Positions 1-5,518 of a DNA stretch of 6,401 nucleotides are shown here, piece after piece. The stretch is from Deltaproteobacteria bacterium. GTDB taxonomy: Bacteria > Desulfobacterota > JAENJC01. The notes beneath the pieces are model-generated. The model did no database searches. It had not been told where the DNA came from and saw nothing but the letters and a program-made list of their open reading frames with translations. The position numbers were made by a program, and so were the translations under genes. The stretch's first letter is position 1; every line of letters begins with the position of its first letter. Location: the NCBI GenBank assembly GCA_016844545.1, contig JAENJC010000075.1, forward strand, positions 1 through 6,401, written 5' to 3'.

Positions 1-60
1 ATAAGCCTTGACGACATTTGCAATTTTTGCCTCATCTTCAATGATCAGGATCTTCTTCAA
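1..60 (-). CDS. Response regulator, receiver-domain N-terminus (partial)
   Basis: Only the first 20 codons are in the window. They read as a receiver-domain first strand: MKKILIIEDEAKIAN, with the hydrophobic beta-1 strand followed by the acidic E-D-E cluster that binds Mg2+ next to the phosphorylated Asp in two-component response regulators. The start is a TTG at 60-58. No ATG or GTG lies in frame between it and the upstream in-frame stop near 151, and an AGAGG Shine-Dalgarno sits 7 bases ahead. The phosphoacceptor Asp and output domain lie outside the window, so the subfamily (OmpR-like or NtrC-like) cannot be decided. It follows the iron operon on the same strand after a 196-bp gap, so it may have its own promoter; I could not pick a convincing one. 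Confidence 0.8.
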   Translation of the reverse strand, partial: MKKILIIEDEAKIANVVKAY

Positions 61-256
61 TGTAGTTCCTCTGATTTTTAAGGGCTCATTACATGCAGAT
101 AAATTGACCCTATAGTAAACGTTACTGACGCGGAAAATATTTCTGAGCAGTTAAAGAAAGGGCTTGGAACAACGTAGGGACAATTAGTCAACGTTCCTTT
201 ATGATCATAGATCAGCTCAGAACTTGTTGGGAAAGCAGATGAGATGCCTTATAAGG

Positions 257-1027
257 CTAAAATGTTATCGTCAAGCCTCCTATAAATCCGTATTCGTCAT
301 CGGTTCCCTCCAGTCCTCTCTTTGCGGCAAGGTCAATTGTAAAGGTATCATCAATCCTGTATGTTAACCCTAGAAGAATCCGTCTTTCAATCTCTGCTGC
401 CTTATAATCGGGATGATAGAGGCCGTATACCTCTCCAACAACCCTGACCTTTTTCCTTATGCCATACTCTCCGGCAATCCCGTAATTTACCTCATTATTA
501 TAACGCCCTTCATTCTGATTGCCAACGAAAGTATATCCGATGTTCAGATGGATAGTTGCCGGATTGAAATCCTTGGTGAGCGCCCCCAGAAACCCCAAAT
601 TAGTATCACCGGTTCCAAGCCCCTCGTCCTTGTCCCCTGTAGGAAGCTTGAGGGCCATCCTTATAAGAAATGCCGGTGTTTTTTCGCCTTCTGCAACAAG
701 GAGATGCTTCATTATAAAAGAGGTATCGCCCCAGCCATCCACTTTTAACGAGTCGTAAGGTTTTGCAATTATATATGGAACTTTAAGGGAAAATTCCGTA
801 TCCTCCGCTACGCCGTGAATAGGCGAAAGAAGCAGAGTCATTCCTTCGCCCCTGTTGCCTGACTTTGTATAATCAATCCCAAGTTCAAGTTGGGTAATAC
901 CCTTACCAGCAACCAGTGCATCTTCTGTAACAAGGGGACGGGCGGCCTGCACGTCGGTGCAAAGTGCAAAGTGAAAAGTGAAAAGCAAGAAGAGAGTGAG
1001 AAATATGATTTTAAACTCTCTTAACAT
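257..1027 (-). CDS. Outer-membrane beta-barrel protein, MetA/phenol-degradation porin-like family
   Basis: This 256-residue protein has a signal peptide: hydrophobic core at about residues 5-22 and a probable cleavage after V-Q-A (28) or the next Ala. The rest is alternating short strands and glycine/acidic turns typical of a small outer-membrane barrel, ending in an aromatic residue (TITF, 253-256) as barrel substrates of the BAM machinery usually do. The segments DGWGDTSF (97-104), LPTGD (128-132) and LGTGDTN (137-143) resemble the family called putative MetA-pathway of phenol degradation (Phenol_MetA_deg), whose members are mostly unstudied and not tied to phenol. The start is clear: ATG at 1027-1025, preceded by AAGGAGATAT. 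It overlaps the DtxR gene by 17 bp, so it is probably translationally coupled and belongs to the feo operon. An Fe(II) channel or an envelope component responding to iron is an inference from position only. The signal peptide contains a 7-bp tandem repeat. Confidence 0.75.
   Translation of the reverse strand: MLREFKIIFLTLFLLFTFHFALCTDVQAARPLVTEDALVAGKGITQLELGIDYTKSGNRGEGMTLLLSPIHGVAEDTEFSLKVPYIIAKPYDSLKVDGWGDTSFIMKHLLVAEGEKTPAFLIRMALKLPTGDKDEGLGTGDTNLGFLGALTKDFNPATIHLNIGYTFVGNQNEGRYNNEVNYGIAGEYGIRKKVRVVGEVYGLYHPDYKAAEIERRILLGLTYRIDDTFTIDLAAKRGLEGTDDEYGFIGGLTITF
957..984. repeat. 7-bp tandem repeat, four copies, inside a signal-peptide coding region
   Basis: Four head-to-tail heptamers on the plus strand: GTGCAAA twice, then GTGAAAA twice. 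They encode residues 15-24 of the outer-membrane protein, the end of the hydrophobic core and the region before signal cleavage. Because 7 is not a multiple of 3, gain or loss of a copy would shift the reading frame. Confidence 0.9.
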
Positions 1028-1661
1028 ATATCTCCTTCACTATCTCCCCGTCTAACGCCAGGGTGGTCTCTCCTACCTCCAGAACGAATGAAGGTCTCTT
1101 CTGATGCAGCCTGACTATGCTTCCTGGGATTATCCCCATGGTGCTGAGACGGTCGAGCCGGGTGTGGTTTTTGGGCGCAATGAATACAATCCTCCCTTCC
1201 TCTCCAGGCTGGAGTTCGTTAAGCGGCGTTACAAGAGGCTTCATCTCCTTGTGGAATTTCTCGCAGCATTTTCCCCTTGGGATAGGCCTGCCGTGAGGGC
1301 ACGTTGGCGGGTGTCCGAGGAATGTGCATACGCTCTCAGTCACTTCCGGGGAGAGAATGTGTTCGAACTCGCATGCATTATACTCTATCTTTTCGTCAAC
1401 CTCCATCTTGAATGCCTCGGTAAAGAGTCTCTCTGCAAGCCTGTGCCGCCTTATAATCTCTTTTGCCCTTGCCTCTCCGGTAGGAGTAAAAGTGAGCTTG
1501 TCGCCAGATATAACTACAAACCCATCCTGCGCCATTCTCTTTAGAACGTCCTCTGCATTCTCTTCATCTGTGACCCGTAAAAGTTCGTTAAGGCTGTCCT
1601 TTCCGTCCTCCTGCTGGGTCCAGATGAGTTCGAGGAGTTCGTCTATATTATGTTCGCTCAT
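1011..1661 (-). CDS. DtxR/IdeR-family metal-dependent regulator with C-terminal FeoA-like domain
   Basis: A 216-residue iron- or manganese-sensing repressor in three parts. Residues 1-65 are a winged-helix DNA-binding region. Residues 66-140 are the dimerisation and metal-binding domain, with the signature RRHRLAERL (71-79) and N-A-C-E-F-E-H (95-101). Residues 145-216 are an SH3-like FeoA domain (LRPG-like ELQPGEEG, then LSTMGIIPGSIV). By alignment with DtxR, H73, E77, C97, E100 and H101 match H79, E83, C102, E105 and H106, while H98 is replaced by E93. Cys at 97 favours the iron-sensing (DtxR/IdeR) branch over MntR, as inference. An extra cluster, CPHG (121-124) and C132-C133, may hold another metal. 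The ATG at 1661 is chosen because it overlaps the upstream stop in ATGA and has GGGGA just ahead; a longer frame to 1778 has no family similarity. No separate feoA is present, so this domain might also contact FeoB. Confidence 0.88.
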   Translation of the reverse strand: MSEHNIDELLELIWTQQEDGKDSLNELLRVTDEENAEDVLKRMAQDGFVVISGDKLTFTPTGEARAKEIIRRHRLAERLFTEAFKMEVDEKIEYNACEFEHILSPEVTESVCTFLGHPPTCPHGRPIPRGKCCEKFHKEMKPLVTPLNELQPGEEGRIVFIAPKNHTRLDRLSTMGIIPGSIVRLHQKRPSFVLEVGETTLALDGEIVKEIYVKRV

Positions 1662-1843
1662 TTCTTCCCCATCAACTTCTTTATCAGATTTACCGCCTTC
1701 GATTCCTCTACCCATTGATAACCGCAATGAGGGCAACAGATTATCTTGCACCCCTTGGACATAGGACATGCCCCGCACTTTGCCTCTCCGACCTTAAAGG
1801 AATACGAACACAGGGGGCATTTGTAACCTTTTTTTTCTTCCAT
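1658..1843 (-). CDS. Small Cys-rich double zinc-ribbon protein of the feo operon
   Basis: A 61-residue soluble protein with ten cysteines: CPLC (9-12), CGAC (23-26), C32, C36 and CPHC (37-40), followed by G-Y-Q-W and a basic, amphipathic tail. The spacing suggests two treble-clef or rubredoxin-like knuckles binding Zn or Fe, with a C-x5-C-x3-C cluster between them. It has no signal peptide or membrane segment, so it is unlike the known FeoB-associated Cys-rich membrane proteins, and it is not a FeoC winged helix. The start ATG at 1843 has AGAGG 8 bases ahead, overlapping the feoB stop codon (TAG-AGG); a longer frame to 1996 runs antisense-like through the feoB 3' end and is not credible. It lies 11 bp after feoB and overlaps the DtxR gene by 4 bp, so it is certainly co-transcribed. 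Metal delivery, redox sensing or a FeoC-like role are guesses; I do not recognise a named family. Confidence 0.85.
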   Translation of the reverse strand: MEEKKGYKCPLCSYSFKVGEAKCGACPMSKGCKIICCPHCGYQWVEESKAVNLIKKLMGKK

Positions 1844-1854
1844 AATAAAGACCT

Positions 1855-3828
1855 CTATAGAGCTACTTGATAATATCTCAAAACGAAATTTAATATTCCA
1901 CCAACAAGAAATGCAAAGGGGAAAATGAACCCTGTTATGTACAAGGCTACTTTGATCCCCTGCTCTTTTATTATCATAAAGAAGTTGGCAATACAAGGGA
2001 CAAACAGGGTTATTGTCACTATGCTGACTACTATCTGGATGGAGTCCAGTTGCCCGGCCCTTGCAAGCACCAGAAGGCCTGCTGCGCCGTAATCTCTTCT
2101 CAGAAAACCTATTATGAAGGCCTCTGTGGCCTTAATAGGAAGTCCTAAGAATCCCACCACCAATGGAGCTGCTATCTTTTCCGCTAATGCAAGAAGGCCG
2201 AGTTTATCAGAGATAAACAGGATAAGAGTACCCAGAATAAACAGTGGAACAGCCTCCCTGAGGTACCACTCTATCCTTGCCATGGTCTTTATCCCTATAT
2301 TACTCAACTGGGGAAGCCTGATTGGCGGGAGTTCAAGAATAAAGTCGGAACCTGTACCAGGTATTACTTTGGATGCCAGATAACCTACTAACAGCATAAC
2401 TCCGACAACAACCCCCAGCCATACCAGCGTGGCCGTAAAGGATATGCCGCCCAGCATGCCGAGGACGACCCCCATCTGGGCGGAGCACGGTACTCCGAGG
2501 GCCAGGAGTAAAGTCACGATGATGCGCTCCTTACGGGTCTCAAGTATCCTCGCCGTCAGGGTCGCCATAGTGTCGCATCCGAGCCCAAGAACCATGGGTA
2601 AAACCGCCTTTCCGTTGAGCCCCATGGCCTTGAATATATTGTTTACCATGACTGCCAGCCTTGGGAGGTAGCCGGAGTCTTCAAGGATACCGAAGGCTAT
2701 GAAGAATGTGCCTACAATCGGAAGGACTATGGCAATGGCATATGTAATGGCCATGGTGATGATGCCGTACTGGCCTACAAACAGCTCTCGTAATATCATG
2801 ATGGGGATGTAGTCGAAAAGTTTAACGGCCCACGGGTTGACGTACCCTTTGAAGACTGAGTCTTCAAGGAAATCCACAAGAGTCCCTGCGCCAAATACGC
2901 CCACAAACTGGTAAAATCCATAAAGTACAGCTAGGAGGAAGGGGATCCCCCAGACCGGATGCATGGACCAGCGGCCAAGTGATGAGTTGATATCCTTTTC
3001 CCTCTTTCCTGTCTCAGAGAAGACCTCCTTCAAAAGCCTGTCTGAAGCCATCAGCCTGCTGTGGTTTATCACATAGGCAAGGGGTTCTGAAAACGAAGAT
3101 TGAACCTCAAGTCTTATATTATCTATCTCCCTTATGATCTGTTCTCTTAGATGTTCGTGGAGCCAGTTGTTGAGAGACTCATCCCCTGCGAGAAGCATCA
3201 GCGCCAGAGATTTTTTGGATATTCTGGCATCCGGCAGGAGTGGGGTAATTCTTACGACCCCATCCTCTATGCGCCTGTCGTAATGAGTTGCAAAGGTTGA
3301 TACCCTTGGATTCTGGAGCGCCTTGAGCAACTGGTCCATCCCCTTCCGCAGGGTCGCAACAGTGGGGATTGCAGTAGTTCCGATGGTCTCGGATAGTTTT
3401 TCAGCATCTACAGAAATACCGCGGCTGCGGGCCTCATCAAAGAGGTTAAGGGCTATCACAAAAGGGATTCCTATCTCAGCCAGTTGCAGGGTAATAAGTA
3501 GGCCGCGTCTCAGGTTCTTGGTATCAATCCCCTGAATAATTGCCTCTATATCCTCATTGAGGAGAATGTCCCTTGTGACCCTTTCATCTTCAGACATCGG
3601 CAACAGGGAGTTGACGCCGGGGGTATCGATAACAACGTACTCTTTCTTGTTTACATGCGCTCTGGCTGATGTAATCTCCACCGTTGTCCCAGGGTAATTG
3701 GAGACGGTTACATACTTCCCTGTCAGGTAGCCGAATATTACACTCTTCCCAACGTTAGGATTGCCAATAAGAGCAAGCCTCGGAATACCTTTAGGCTCCT
3801 CTTCTTTATGTGAACCGTGATCGTGCAT
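1855..3828 (-). CDS. feoB: FeoB ferrous iron transporter, inner membrane
   Basis: FeoB imports Fe(II) across the inner membrane and carries a cytosolic G domain. G1 is GNPNVGKS (22-29), the switch I threonines are in NYPGTT (44-49), G3 is DTPG (68-71) and G4 is NLFD (128-131). A helical spacer follows to about 285, then the membrane part, starting with W-G-I-P-F near 293. The two Gate regions show GLGCDTMAT (415-423), GVPCSAQ (445-451) and FVPC (609-612), with GFLRRDYGAAG at 574-584. At 657 residues it is shorter than E. coli FeoB (773) but normal for this branch. The first gate reads GCDTMAT rather than the GCNVPA of E. coli. The N-terminus M-H-D-H-G-S-H-K is His-rich. Start: ATG at 3828 with AGGAG 5 bases ahead. 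It lies 38 bp after fur, with a strong palindrome in that gap, and is probably repressed by Fur. Confidence 0.97.
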   Translation of the reverse strand: MHDHGSHKEEEPKGIPRLALIGNPNVGKSVIFGYLTGKYVTVSNYPGTTVEITSARAHVNKKEYVVIDTPGVNSLLPMSEDERVTRDILLNEDIEAIIQGIDTKNLRRGLLITLQLAEIGIPFVIALNLFDEARSRGISVDAEKLSETIGTTAIPTVATLRKGMDQLLKALQNPRVSTFATHYDRRIEDGVVRITPLLPDARISKKSLALMLLAGDESLNNWLHEHLREQIIREIDNIRLEVQSSFSEPLAYVINHSRLMASDRLLKEVFSETGKREKDINSSLGRWSMHPVWGIPFLLAVLYGFYQFVGVFGAGTLVDFLEDSVFKGYVNPWAVKLFDYIPIMILRELFVGQYGIITMAITYAIAIVLPIVGTFFIAFGILEDSGYLPRLAVMVNNIFKAMGLNGKAVLPMVLGLGCDTMATLTARILETRKERIIVTLLLALGVPCSAQMGVVLGMLGGISFTATLVWLGVVVGVMLLVGYLASKVIPGTGSDFILELPPIRLPQLSNIGIKTMARIEWYLREAVPLFILGTLILFISDKLGLLALAEKIAAPLVVGFLGLPIKATEAFIIGFLRRDYGAAGLLVLARAGQLDSIQIVVSIVTITLFVPCIANFFMIIKEQGIKVALYITGFIFPFAFLVGGILNFVLRYYQVAL

Positions 3829-3842
3829 TATTTCTCCTAATT

Positions 3843-3870
3843 GTAGGGGCGACCGGCCGGTCGCCCCTAC
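3843..3870. repeat. Perfect 28-bp GC-rich palindrome between fur and feoB
   Basis: The left arm is GTAGGGGCGACC, the centre GGCC, and the right arm the exact complement, so the RNA would form a 12-bp stem with a 4-base loop. It supplies fur's stop codon (3869-3867) and ends 5 bases before the feoB Shine-Dalgarno (3838-3834). From memory, this sequence is a dispersed REP-like unit found in many unrelated bacteria; that is not checked here. There is no U-run on either side, so it is not a standard intrinsic terminator, but it could protect the fur message or lower feoB expression. Confidence 0.9.
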
Positions 3871-4304
3871 TTCACTTCATTACGGCATTTCTTGCAGTAC
3901 CCATAAAGCTCCAGTTTATGGTTCTTCACCTTAAAACCATGCTCCTTTGCTACATCCTCCTGGAGTCTTTCTATCTTCATGTTTTCAAACTCTGTGATGG
4001 TCCCGCATTTAAGGCATATCAGGTGGTCGTGATGTTCTTCTGTTGTGACAGCCTCATACCTTGCCTGTCCGTCCCCGAACTGCCTTTCGTGGGCAAGGCC
4101 GCTCTCTGTAAGGAGCTTAAGGGTGCGGTATACTGTTGTGTATCCAATCTTTGGATTCTTCTTTTGGACTGTGTGATGTAACTCTTCTATGCTTACATGT
4201 CCTTTTACATTGAAAAAGGTGTTTACTATTTCATCCCTCTGGGTGGTTGACTTAAGACCCTTTTCCTCCATATACCTTTCAAATTCTATAACCTTGGTTT
4301 TCAC
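3867..4304 (-). CDS. fur: Fur-family iron-responsive repressor
   Basis: A 145-residue Fur-family regulator. The N-terminal winged helix (about 1-85) has TTQRDEI (20-26) and the recognition helix G-Y-T-T-V-Y-R-T-L-K (54-63). The C-terminal dimerisation domain has the metal-sensing HHDH (91-94) and two CxxC pairs, C97/C100 and C137/C140, that form the structural Cys4 zinc site. H36, E84 and H129 are likely further sensing ligands. Fur proper is preferred over PerR or Zur because feoB lies directly downstream, but the sequence alone does not settle the metal. The start is GTG at 4304, with GGAG 5 bases ahead. The C-terminus ends abruptly in N-E-V-K at a palindromic repeat that provides the TAG stop, so the tail may have been trimmed by the repeat's arrival. 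It is the first gene of the iron operon and probably represses itself through the operator just upstream. Confidence 0.95.
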   Translation of the reverse strand: MKTKVIEFERYMEEKGLKSTTQRDEIVNTFFNVKGHVSIEELHHTVQKKNPKIGYTTVYRTLKLLTESGLAHERQFGDGQARYEAVTTEEHHDHLICLKCGTITEFENMKIERLQEDVAKEHGFKVKNHKLELYGYCKKCRNEVK

Positions 4305-4324
4305 TGTCTCTCCAAAAAAGTGAA

Positions 4325-4343
4325 ATTGAAAATTGATTTCAAT
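4325..4343. promoter_or_regulatory. Candidate Fur operator upstream of fur
   Basis: ATTGAAAATTGATTTCAAT is a 19-bp site with perfect 7-bp arms (ATTGAAA/TTTCAAT) around a 5-base centre. It covers the predicted transcription start and touches the -10 box. It matches 14 of 16 fixed positions of the TTGAAAAT-N-ATTTTCAA form that I recall for Fur boxes in sulfate- and metal-reducing Deltaproteobacteria. The position fits autorepression of the whole iron operon. Confidence 0.65.
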
Positions 4344-4370
4344 AATAGTTTAAGGGGAAATTTAAGTCAA
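4342..4370 (-). promoter_or_regulatory. Sigma70-type promoter of the fur-feoB operon
   Basis: The -35 box is TTGACT (4370-4365) and the -10 box is TATTAT (4347-4342), with an ideal 17-bp spacer. Transcription would start near 4335, about 30 bases before the fur GTG, inside the inverted-repeat operator. No other promoter of this quality lies between here and the end of the operon. Confidence 0.75.
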
Positions 4371-4424
4371 GGATTTTTTAAGGCCACTGCTGTTTTATTT
4401 GCATACAGAGAATTTATACCAGTT

Positions 4425-4459
4425 GCTTTCAAACACTAAATTTATCTGTTATTGAAAGC
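4425..4459. repeat. 8-bp inverted repeat with 19-base loop between the 3D-domain gene and fur
   Basis: GCTTTCAA (4425-4432) and TTGAAAGC (4452-4459) are exact complements. The half-sites contain the same TTGAAA core as the fur operator, but the spacing is too wide for one Fur dimer. It may be a weak hairpin after the upstream gene or a pair of half-sites. Nothing else stands out in 4371-4583. Confidence 0.4.
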
Positions 4460-4583
4460 TTATTTGGTATTATGCAGGCATTATGGATTTTATTGTTTGA
4501 TAGCCAATTAGTATTAGGAGATGTTCCTTGCAGTGGTATGCAGGGCAGGAGGGAGTATTTATTCAGTAAGGTGCTTAGATCGC

Positions 4584-5039
4584 CTATGTCCCTTGTAGTA
4601 CAGCTTTATCCATCTTTATCATCTGGGTCTGTTTTATCCCGAACGACACCGCTTTCTCAGTATCATGGAAGAATATGTCAACCCGTTTCTTCCATCTTGG
4701 ATGCATTCTGTCCCAGACTTCAAATACTCCCAAGCCTGCAATATGAACCTTGTCTCCAAGTCGCCAGCCAAACTCGCTCTCCAAGTCCCTGCTTATGGCG
4801 ATTGTTCCCTCTCTGACAGGTTTCTGGTATGCCGTAGTATAAGGGTCGCTGTCGCATTCCTCCTCGGTTGGGCTGTAAGCAGTGACAGTGACTGGGATAA
4901 TGGGATTGGGGTCTAACTTTACCGGTCTGATATCCTTAGTCTCATTTAACCACAGAAAATTTAACCTTTCGGCATCCTCTCTCTGAAGGATAATAAGCAG
5001 TAAGGAAATTAGAACAGTAAGTATGATATGTTTTTTCAT
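4584..5039 (-). CDS. Exported 3D-domain (double-psi beta-barrel) protein
   Basis: A 151-residue protein with an N-terminal hydrophobic segment (residues 4-18), either a signal peptide or a membrane anchor, then a 3D domain from about 48 to 140. The three aspartates that name the domain are visible: ISRD (D85), VWD (D110) and RVDIFF (D121). The segment V-T-A-Y-S-P (52-57) is the usual domain start. This fold occurs in MltA-type and RlpA-like lytic transglycosylases and in Firmicute Rpf/YabE-like proteins, so a role on peptidoglycan is likely; without the MltA barrel the activity is unproven. The first in-frame ATG at 5048 has AGAGG directly against it; the second at 5039 has the same AGAGG at a 9-base spacing and gives the better signal peptide (MKKHIILT), so it is preferred. 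It stands alone, 279 bp before fur, with a palindromic repeat upstream of its ribosome binding site. Confidence 0.8.
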   Translation of the reverse strand: MKKHIILTVLISLLLIILQREDAERLNFLWLNETKDIRPVKLDPNPIIPVTVTAYSPTEEECDSDPYTTAYQKPVREGTIAISRDLESEFGWRLGDKVHIAGLGVFEVWDRMHPRWKKRVDIFFHDTEKAVSFGIKQTQMIKMDKAVLQGT

Positions 5040-5068
5040 AATGTCCATCCTCTAAAGCTTGCCCGTAT

Positions 5069-5198
5069 TGTCAAAACCAAACCACAGAGACCACCGAGAA
5101 ATAATAATGAATTATTTAAGTCATTCCCTCTGCGTCCTCTGTGGTTGCCTTTTTGTGGTTTCATGTTTTTCACTTCGTTTTTCATGGAACTTTTGACA
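5069..5198. repeat. 130-bp imperfect palindromic dispersed element (ACCACAGAG type)
   Basis: The outer ends are TGTCAAAA (5069-5076) and TTTTGACA (5191-5198), exact complements. Inside, AACCACAGAG (5080-5089) pairs with CTCTGTGGTT (5137-5146), and the pairing continues imperfectly through CACCGAGAA / TTCCCTCTGCG around an AT-rich centre. From memory, ACCACAGAG/CTCTGTGGT palindromes are common dispersed repeats in environmental bacteria. It has no ORF of its own and lies just upstream of the 3D-domain gene on the minus strand. Confidence 0.65.
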
Positions 5199-5259
5199 TT
5201 ACCTTAGTCACCATTGAAGTGCCCTTCTTGTTAAAGCTGAAATTTTTCGTGTTTATCAC
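5182..5259 (-). pseudogene. 25-codon ORF, possibly a gene start cut off by a repeat
   Basis: A GTG start at 5259-5257 with GGAG 8 bases ahead opens a 25-codon frame, stopping at TGA (5184-5182). The last codons lie inside the palindromic element at 5069-5198. The middle reads NKKGTSMVTKVM: a basic stretch, Gly, then hydrophobics, loosely like the leader and first residues of type IV prepilins (K-K-G then T-S-M-V), but the Glu at mature position 5 is Thr and no hydrophobic helix follows. It sits about 60 bases after a sigma54-type promoter, and pilin genes are often sigma54-dependent. A truncated pilin-like gene is a low-confidence idea; a leader peptide or chance ORF are alternatives. Confidence 0.3.
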
Positions 5260-5320
5260 CCCTACTTCTCCATATTTTATCTTTTTAAAGTTATTTTCTA
5301 TCTGAATTCTATAAAAGTGA

Positions 5321-5336
5321 AGCAGATACTGTGCCA
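5321..5336 (-). promoter_or_regulatory. Candidate sigma54 (RpoN) promoter
   Basis: Minus-strand TGGCACAGTATCTGCT matches TGGCAC-N5-TTGCW at every fixed position but one (CTGC for TTGC), with the obligatory GG-N10-GC spacing. Transcription would start near 5310 and run left through the 25-codon ORF and the palindromic element towards the 3D-domain gene. A sigma54 promoter needs an upstream activator site; none could be identified in 5337-5518. Confidence 0.5.
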
Positions 5337-5518
5337 CAATTATTAACATAATGATATTACAGGAAAATTTTTTAATGACATGAATCTCAGCTCAAACAAC
5401 TGTAAAGAAAATTGACAGAAAATTCGGCCATTAAGTATTAAGGGATTAATAAAAGATCTGTAATTTAGATATGTTAGTCAATGGAAGACAAAGTGTAAAG
5501 AAATAATACAGTGCAAAG
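5337..5518. other. AT-rich gene-free stretch
   Basis: No ORF with coding character, RNA gene or clear operator was seen in this stretch. It lies between the sigma54-type site and the MITE-like element, within the 759-bp gap (5040-5798) that separates two divergently transcribed regions. It could hold activator sites for the sigma54 promoter, but no convincing repeat pair was found. Confidence 0.6.

Noticed and set aside
202..214. TGATC-ATA-GATCA inverted repeat before the response regulator
   Set aside because: 5-bp arms with no promoter in register; this size of repeat is expected by chance.
246..257. GCCTTATAAGGC palindrome overlapping the stop of the outer-membrane gene
   Set aside because: A short AT-centred perfect palindrome with no usable loop and no T-run after it; not adequate as a terminator.
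1104..1764. Two 146-codon plus-strand ORFs opposite the DtxR gene
   Set aside because: They are antisense shadows of a gene with clear family motifs and look like low-complexity mirror translations.
1662..1778. Longer DtxR frame starting at 1778 (39 extra residues)
   Set aside because: It lies inside the zinc-ribbon gene, has no DtxR-like sequence, and the ATGA overlap plus Shine-Dalgarno at 1661 give the natural start.
1844..1996. Longer zinc-ribbon frame starting at 1996
   Set aside because: The extra 51 residues overlap the conserved C-terminal part of feoB in another frame; the ATG at 1843 has a well-placed ribosome site.
4530..4556. CCTTGCA...TGCAGGG hairpin after the 3D-domain gene
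   Set aside because: Imperfect pairing and no T-tract in either direction, so not called a terminator.
5045..5074. TTGACA on the minus strand ahead of the 3D-domain gene as a sigma70 promoter
   Set aside because: No acceptable -10 lies 16-18 bases downstream; that position is already the ribosome site and start codon.
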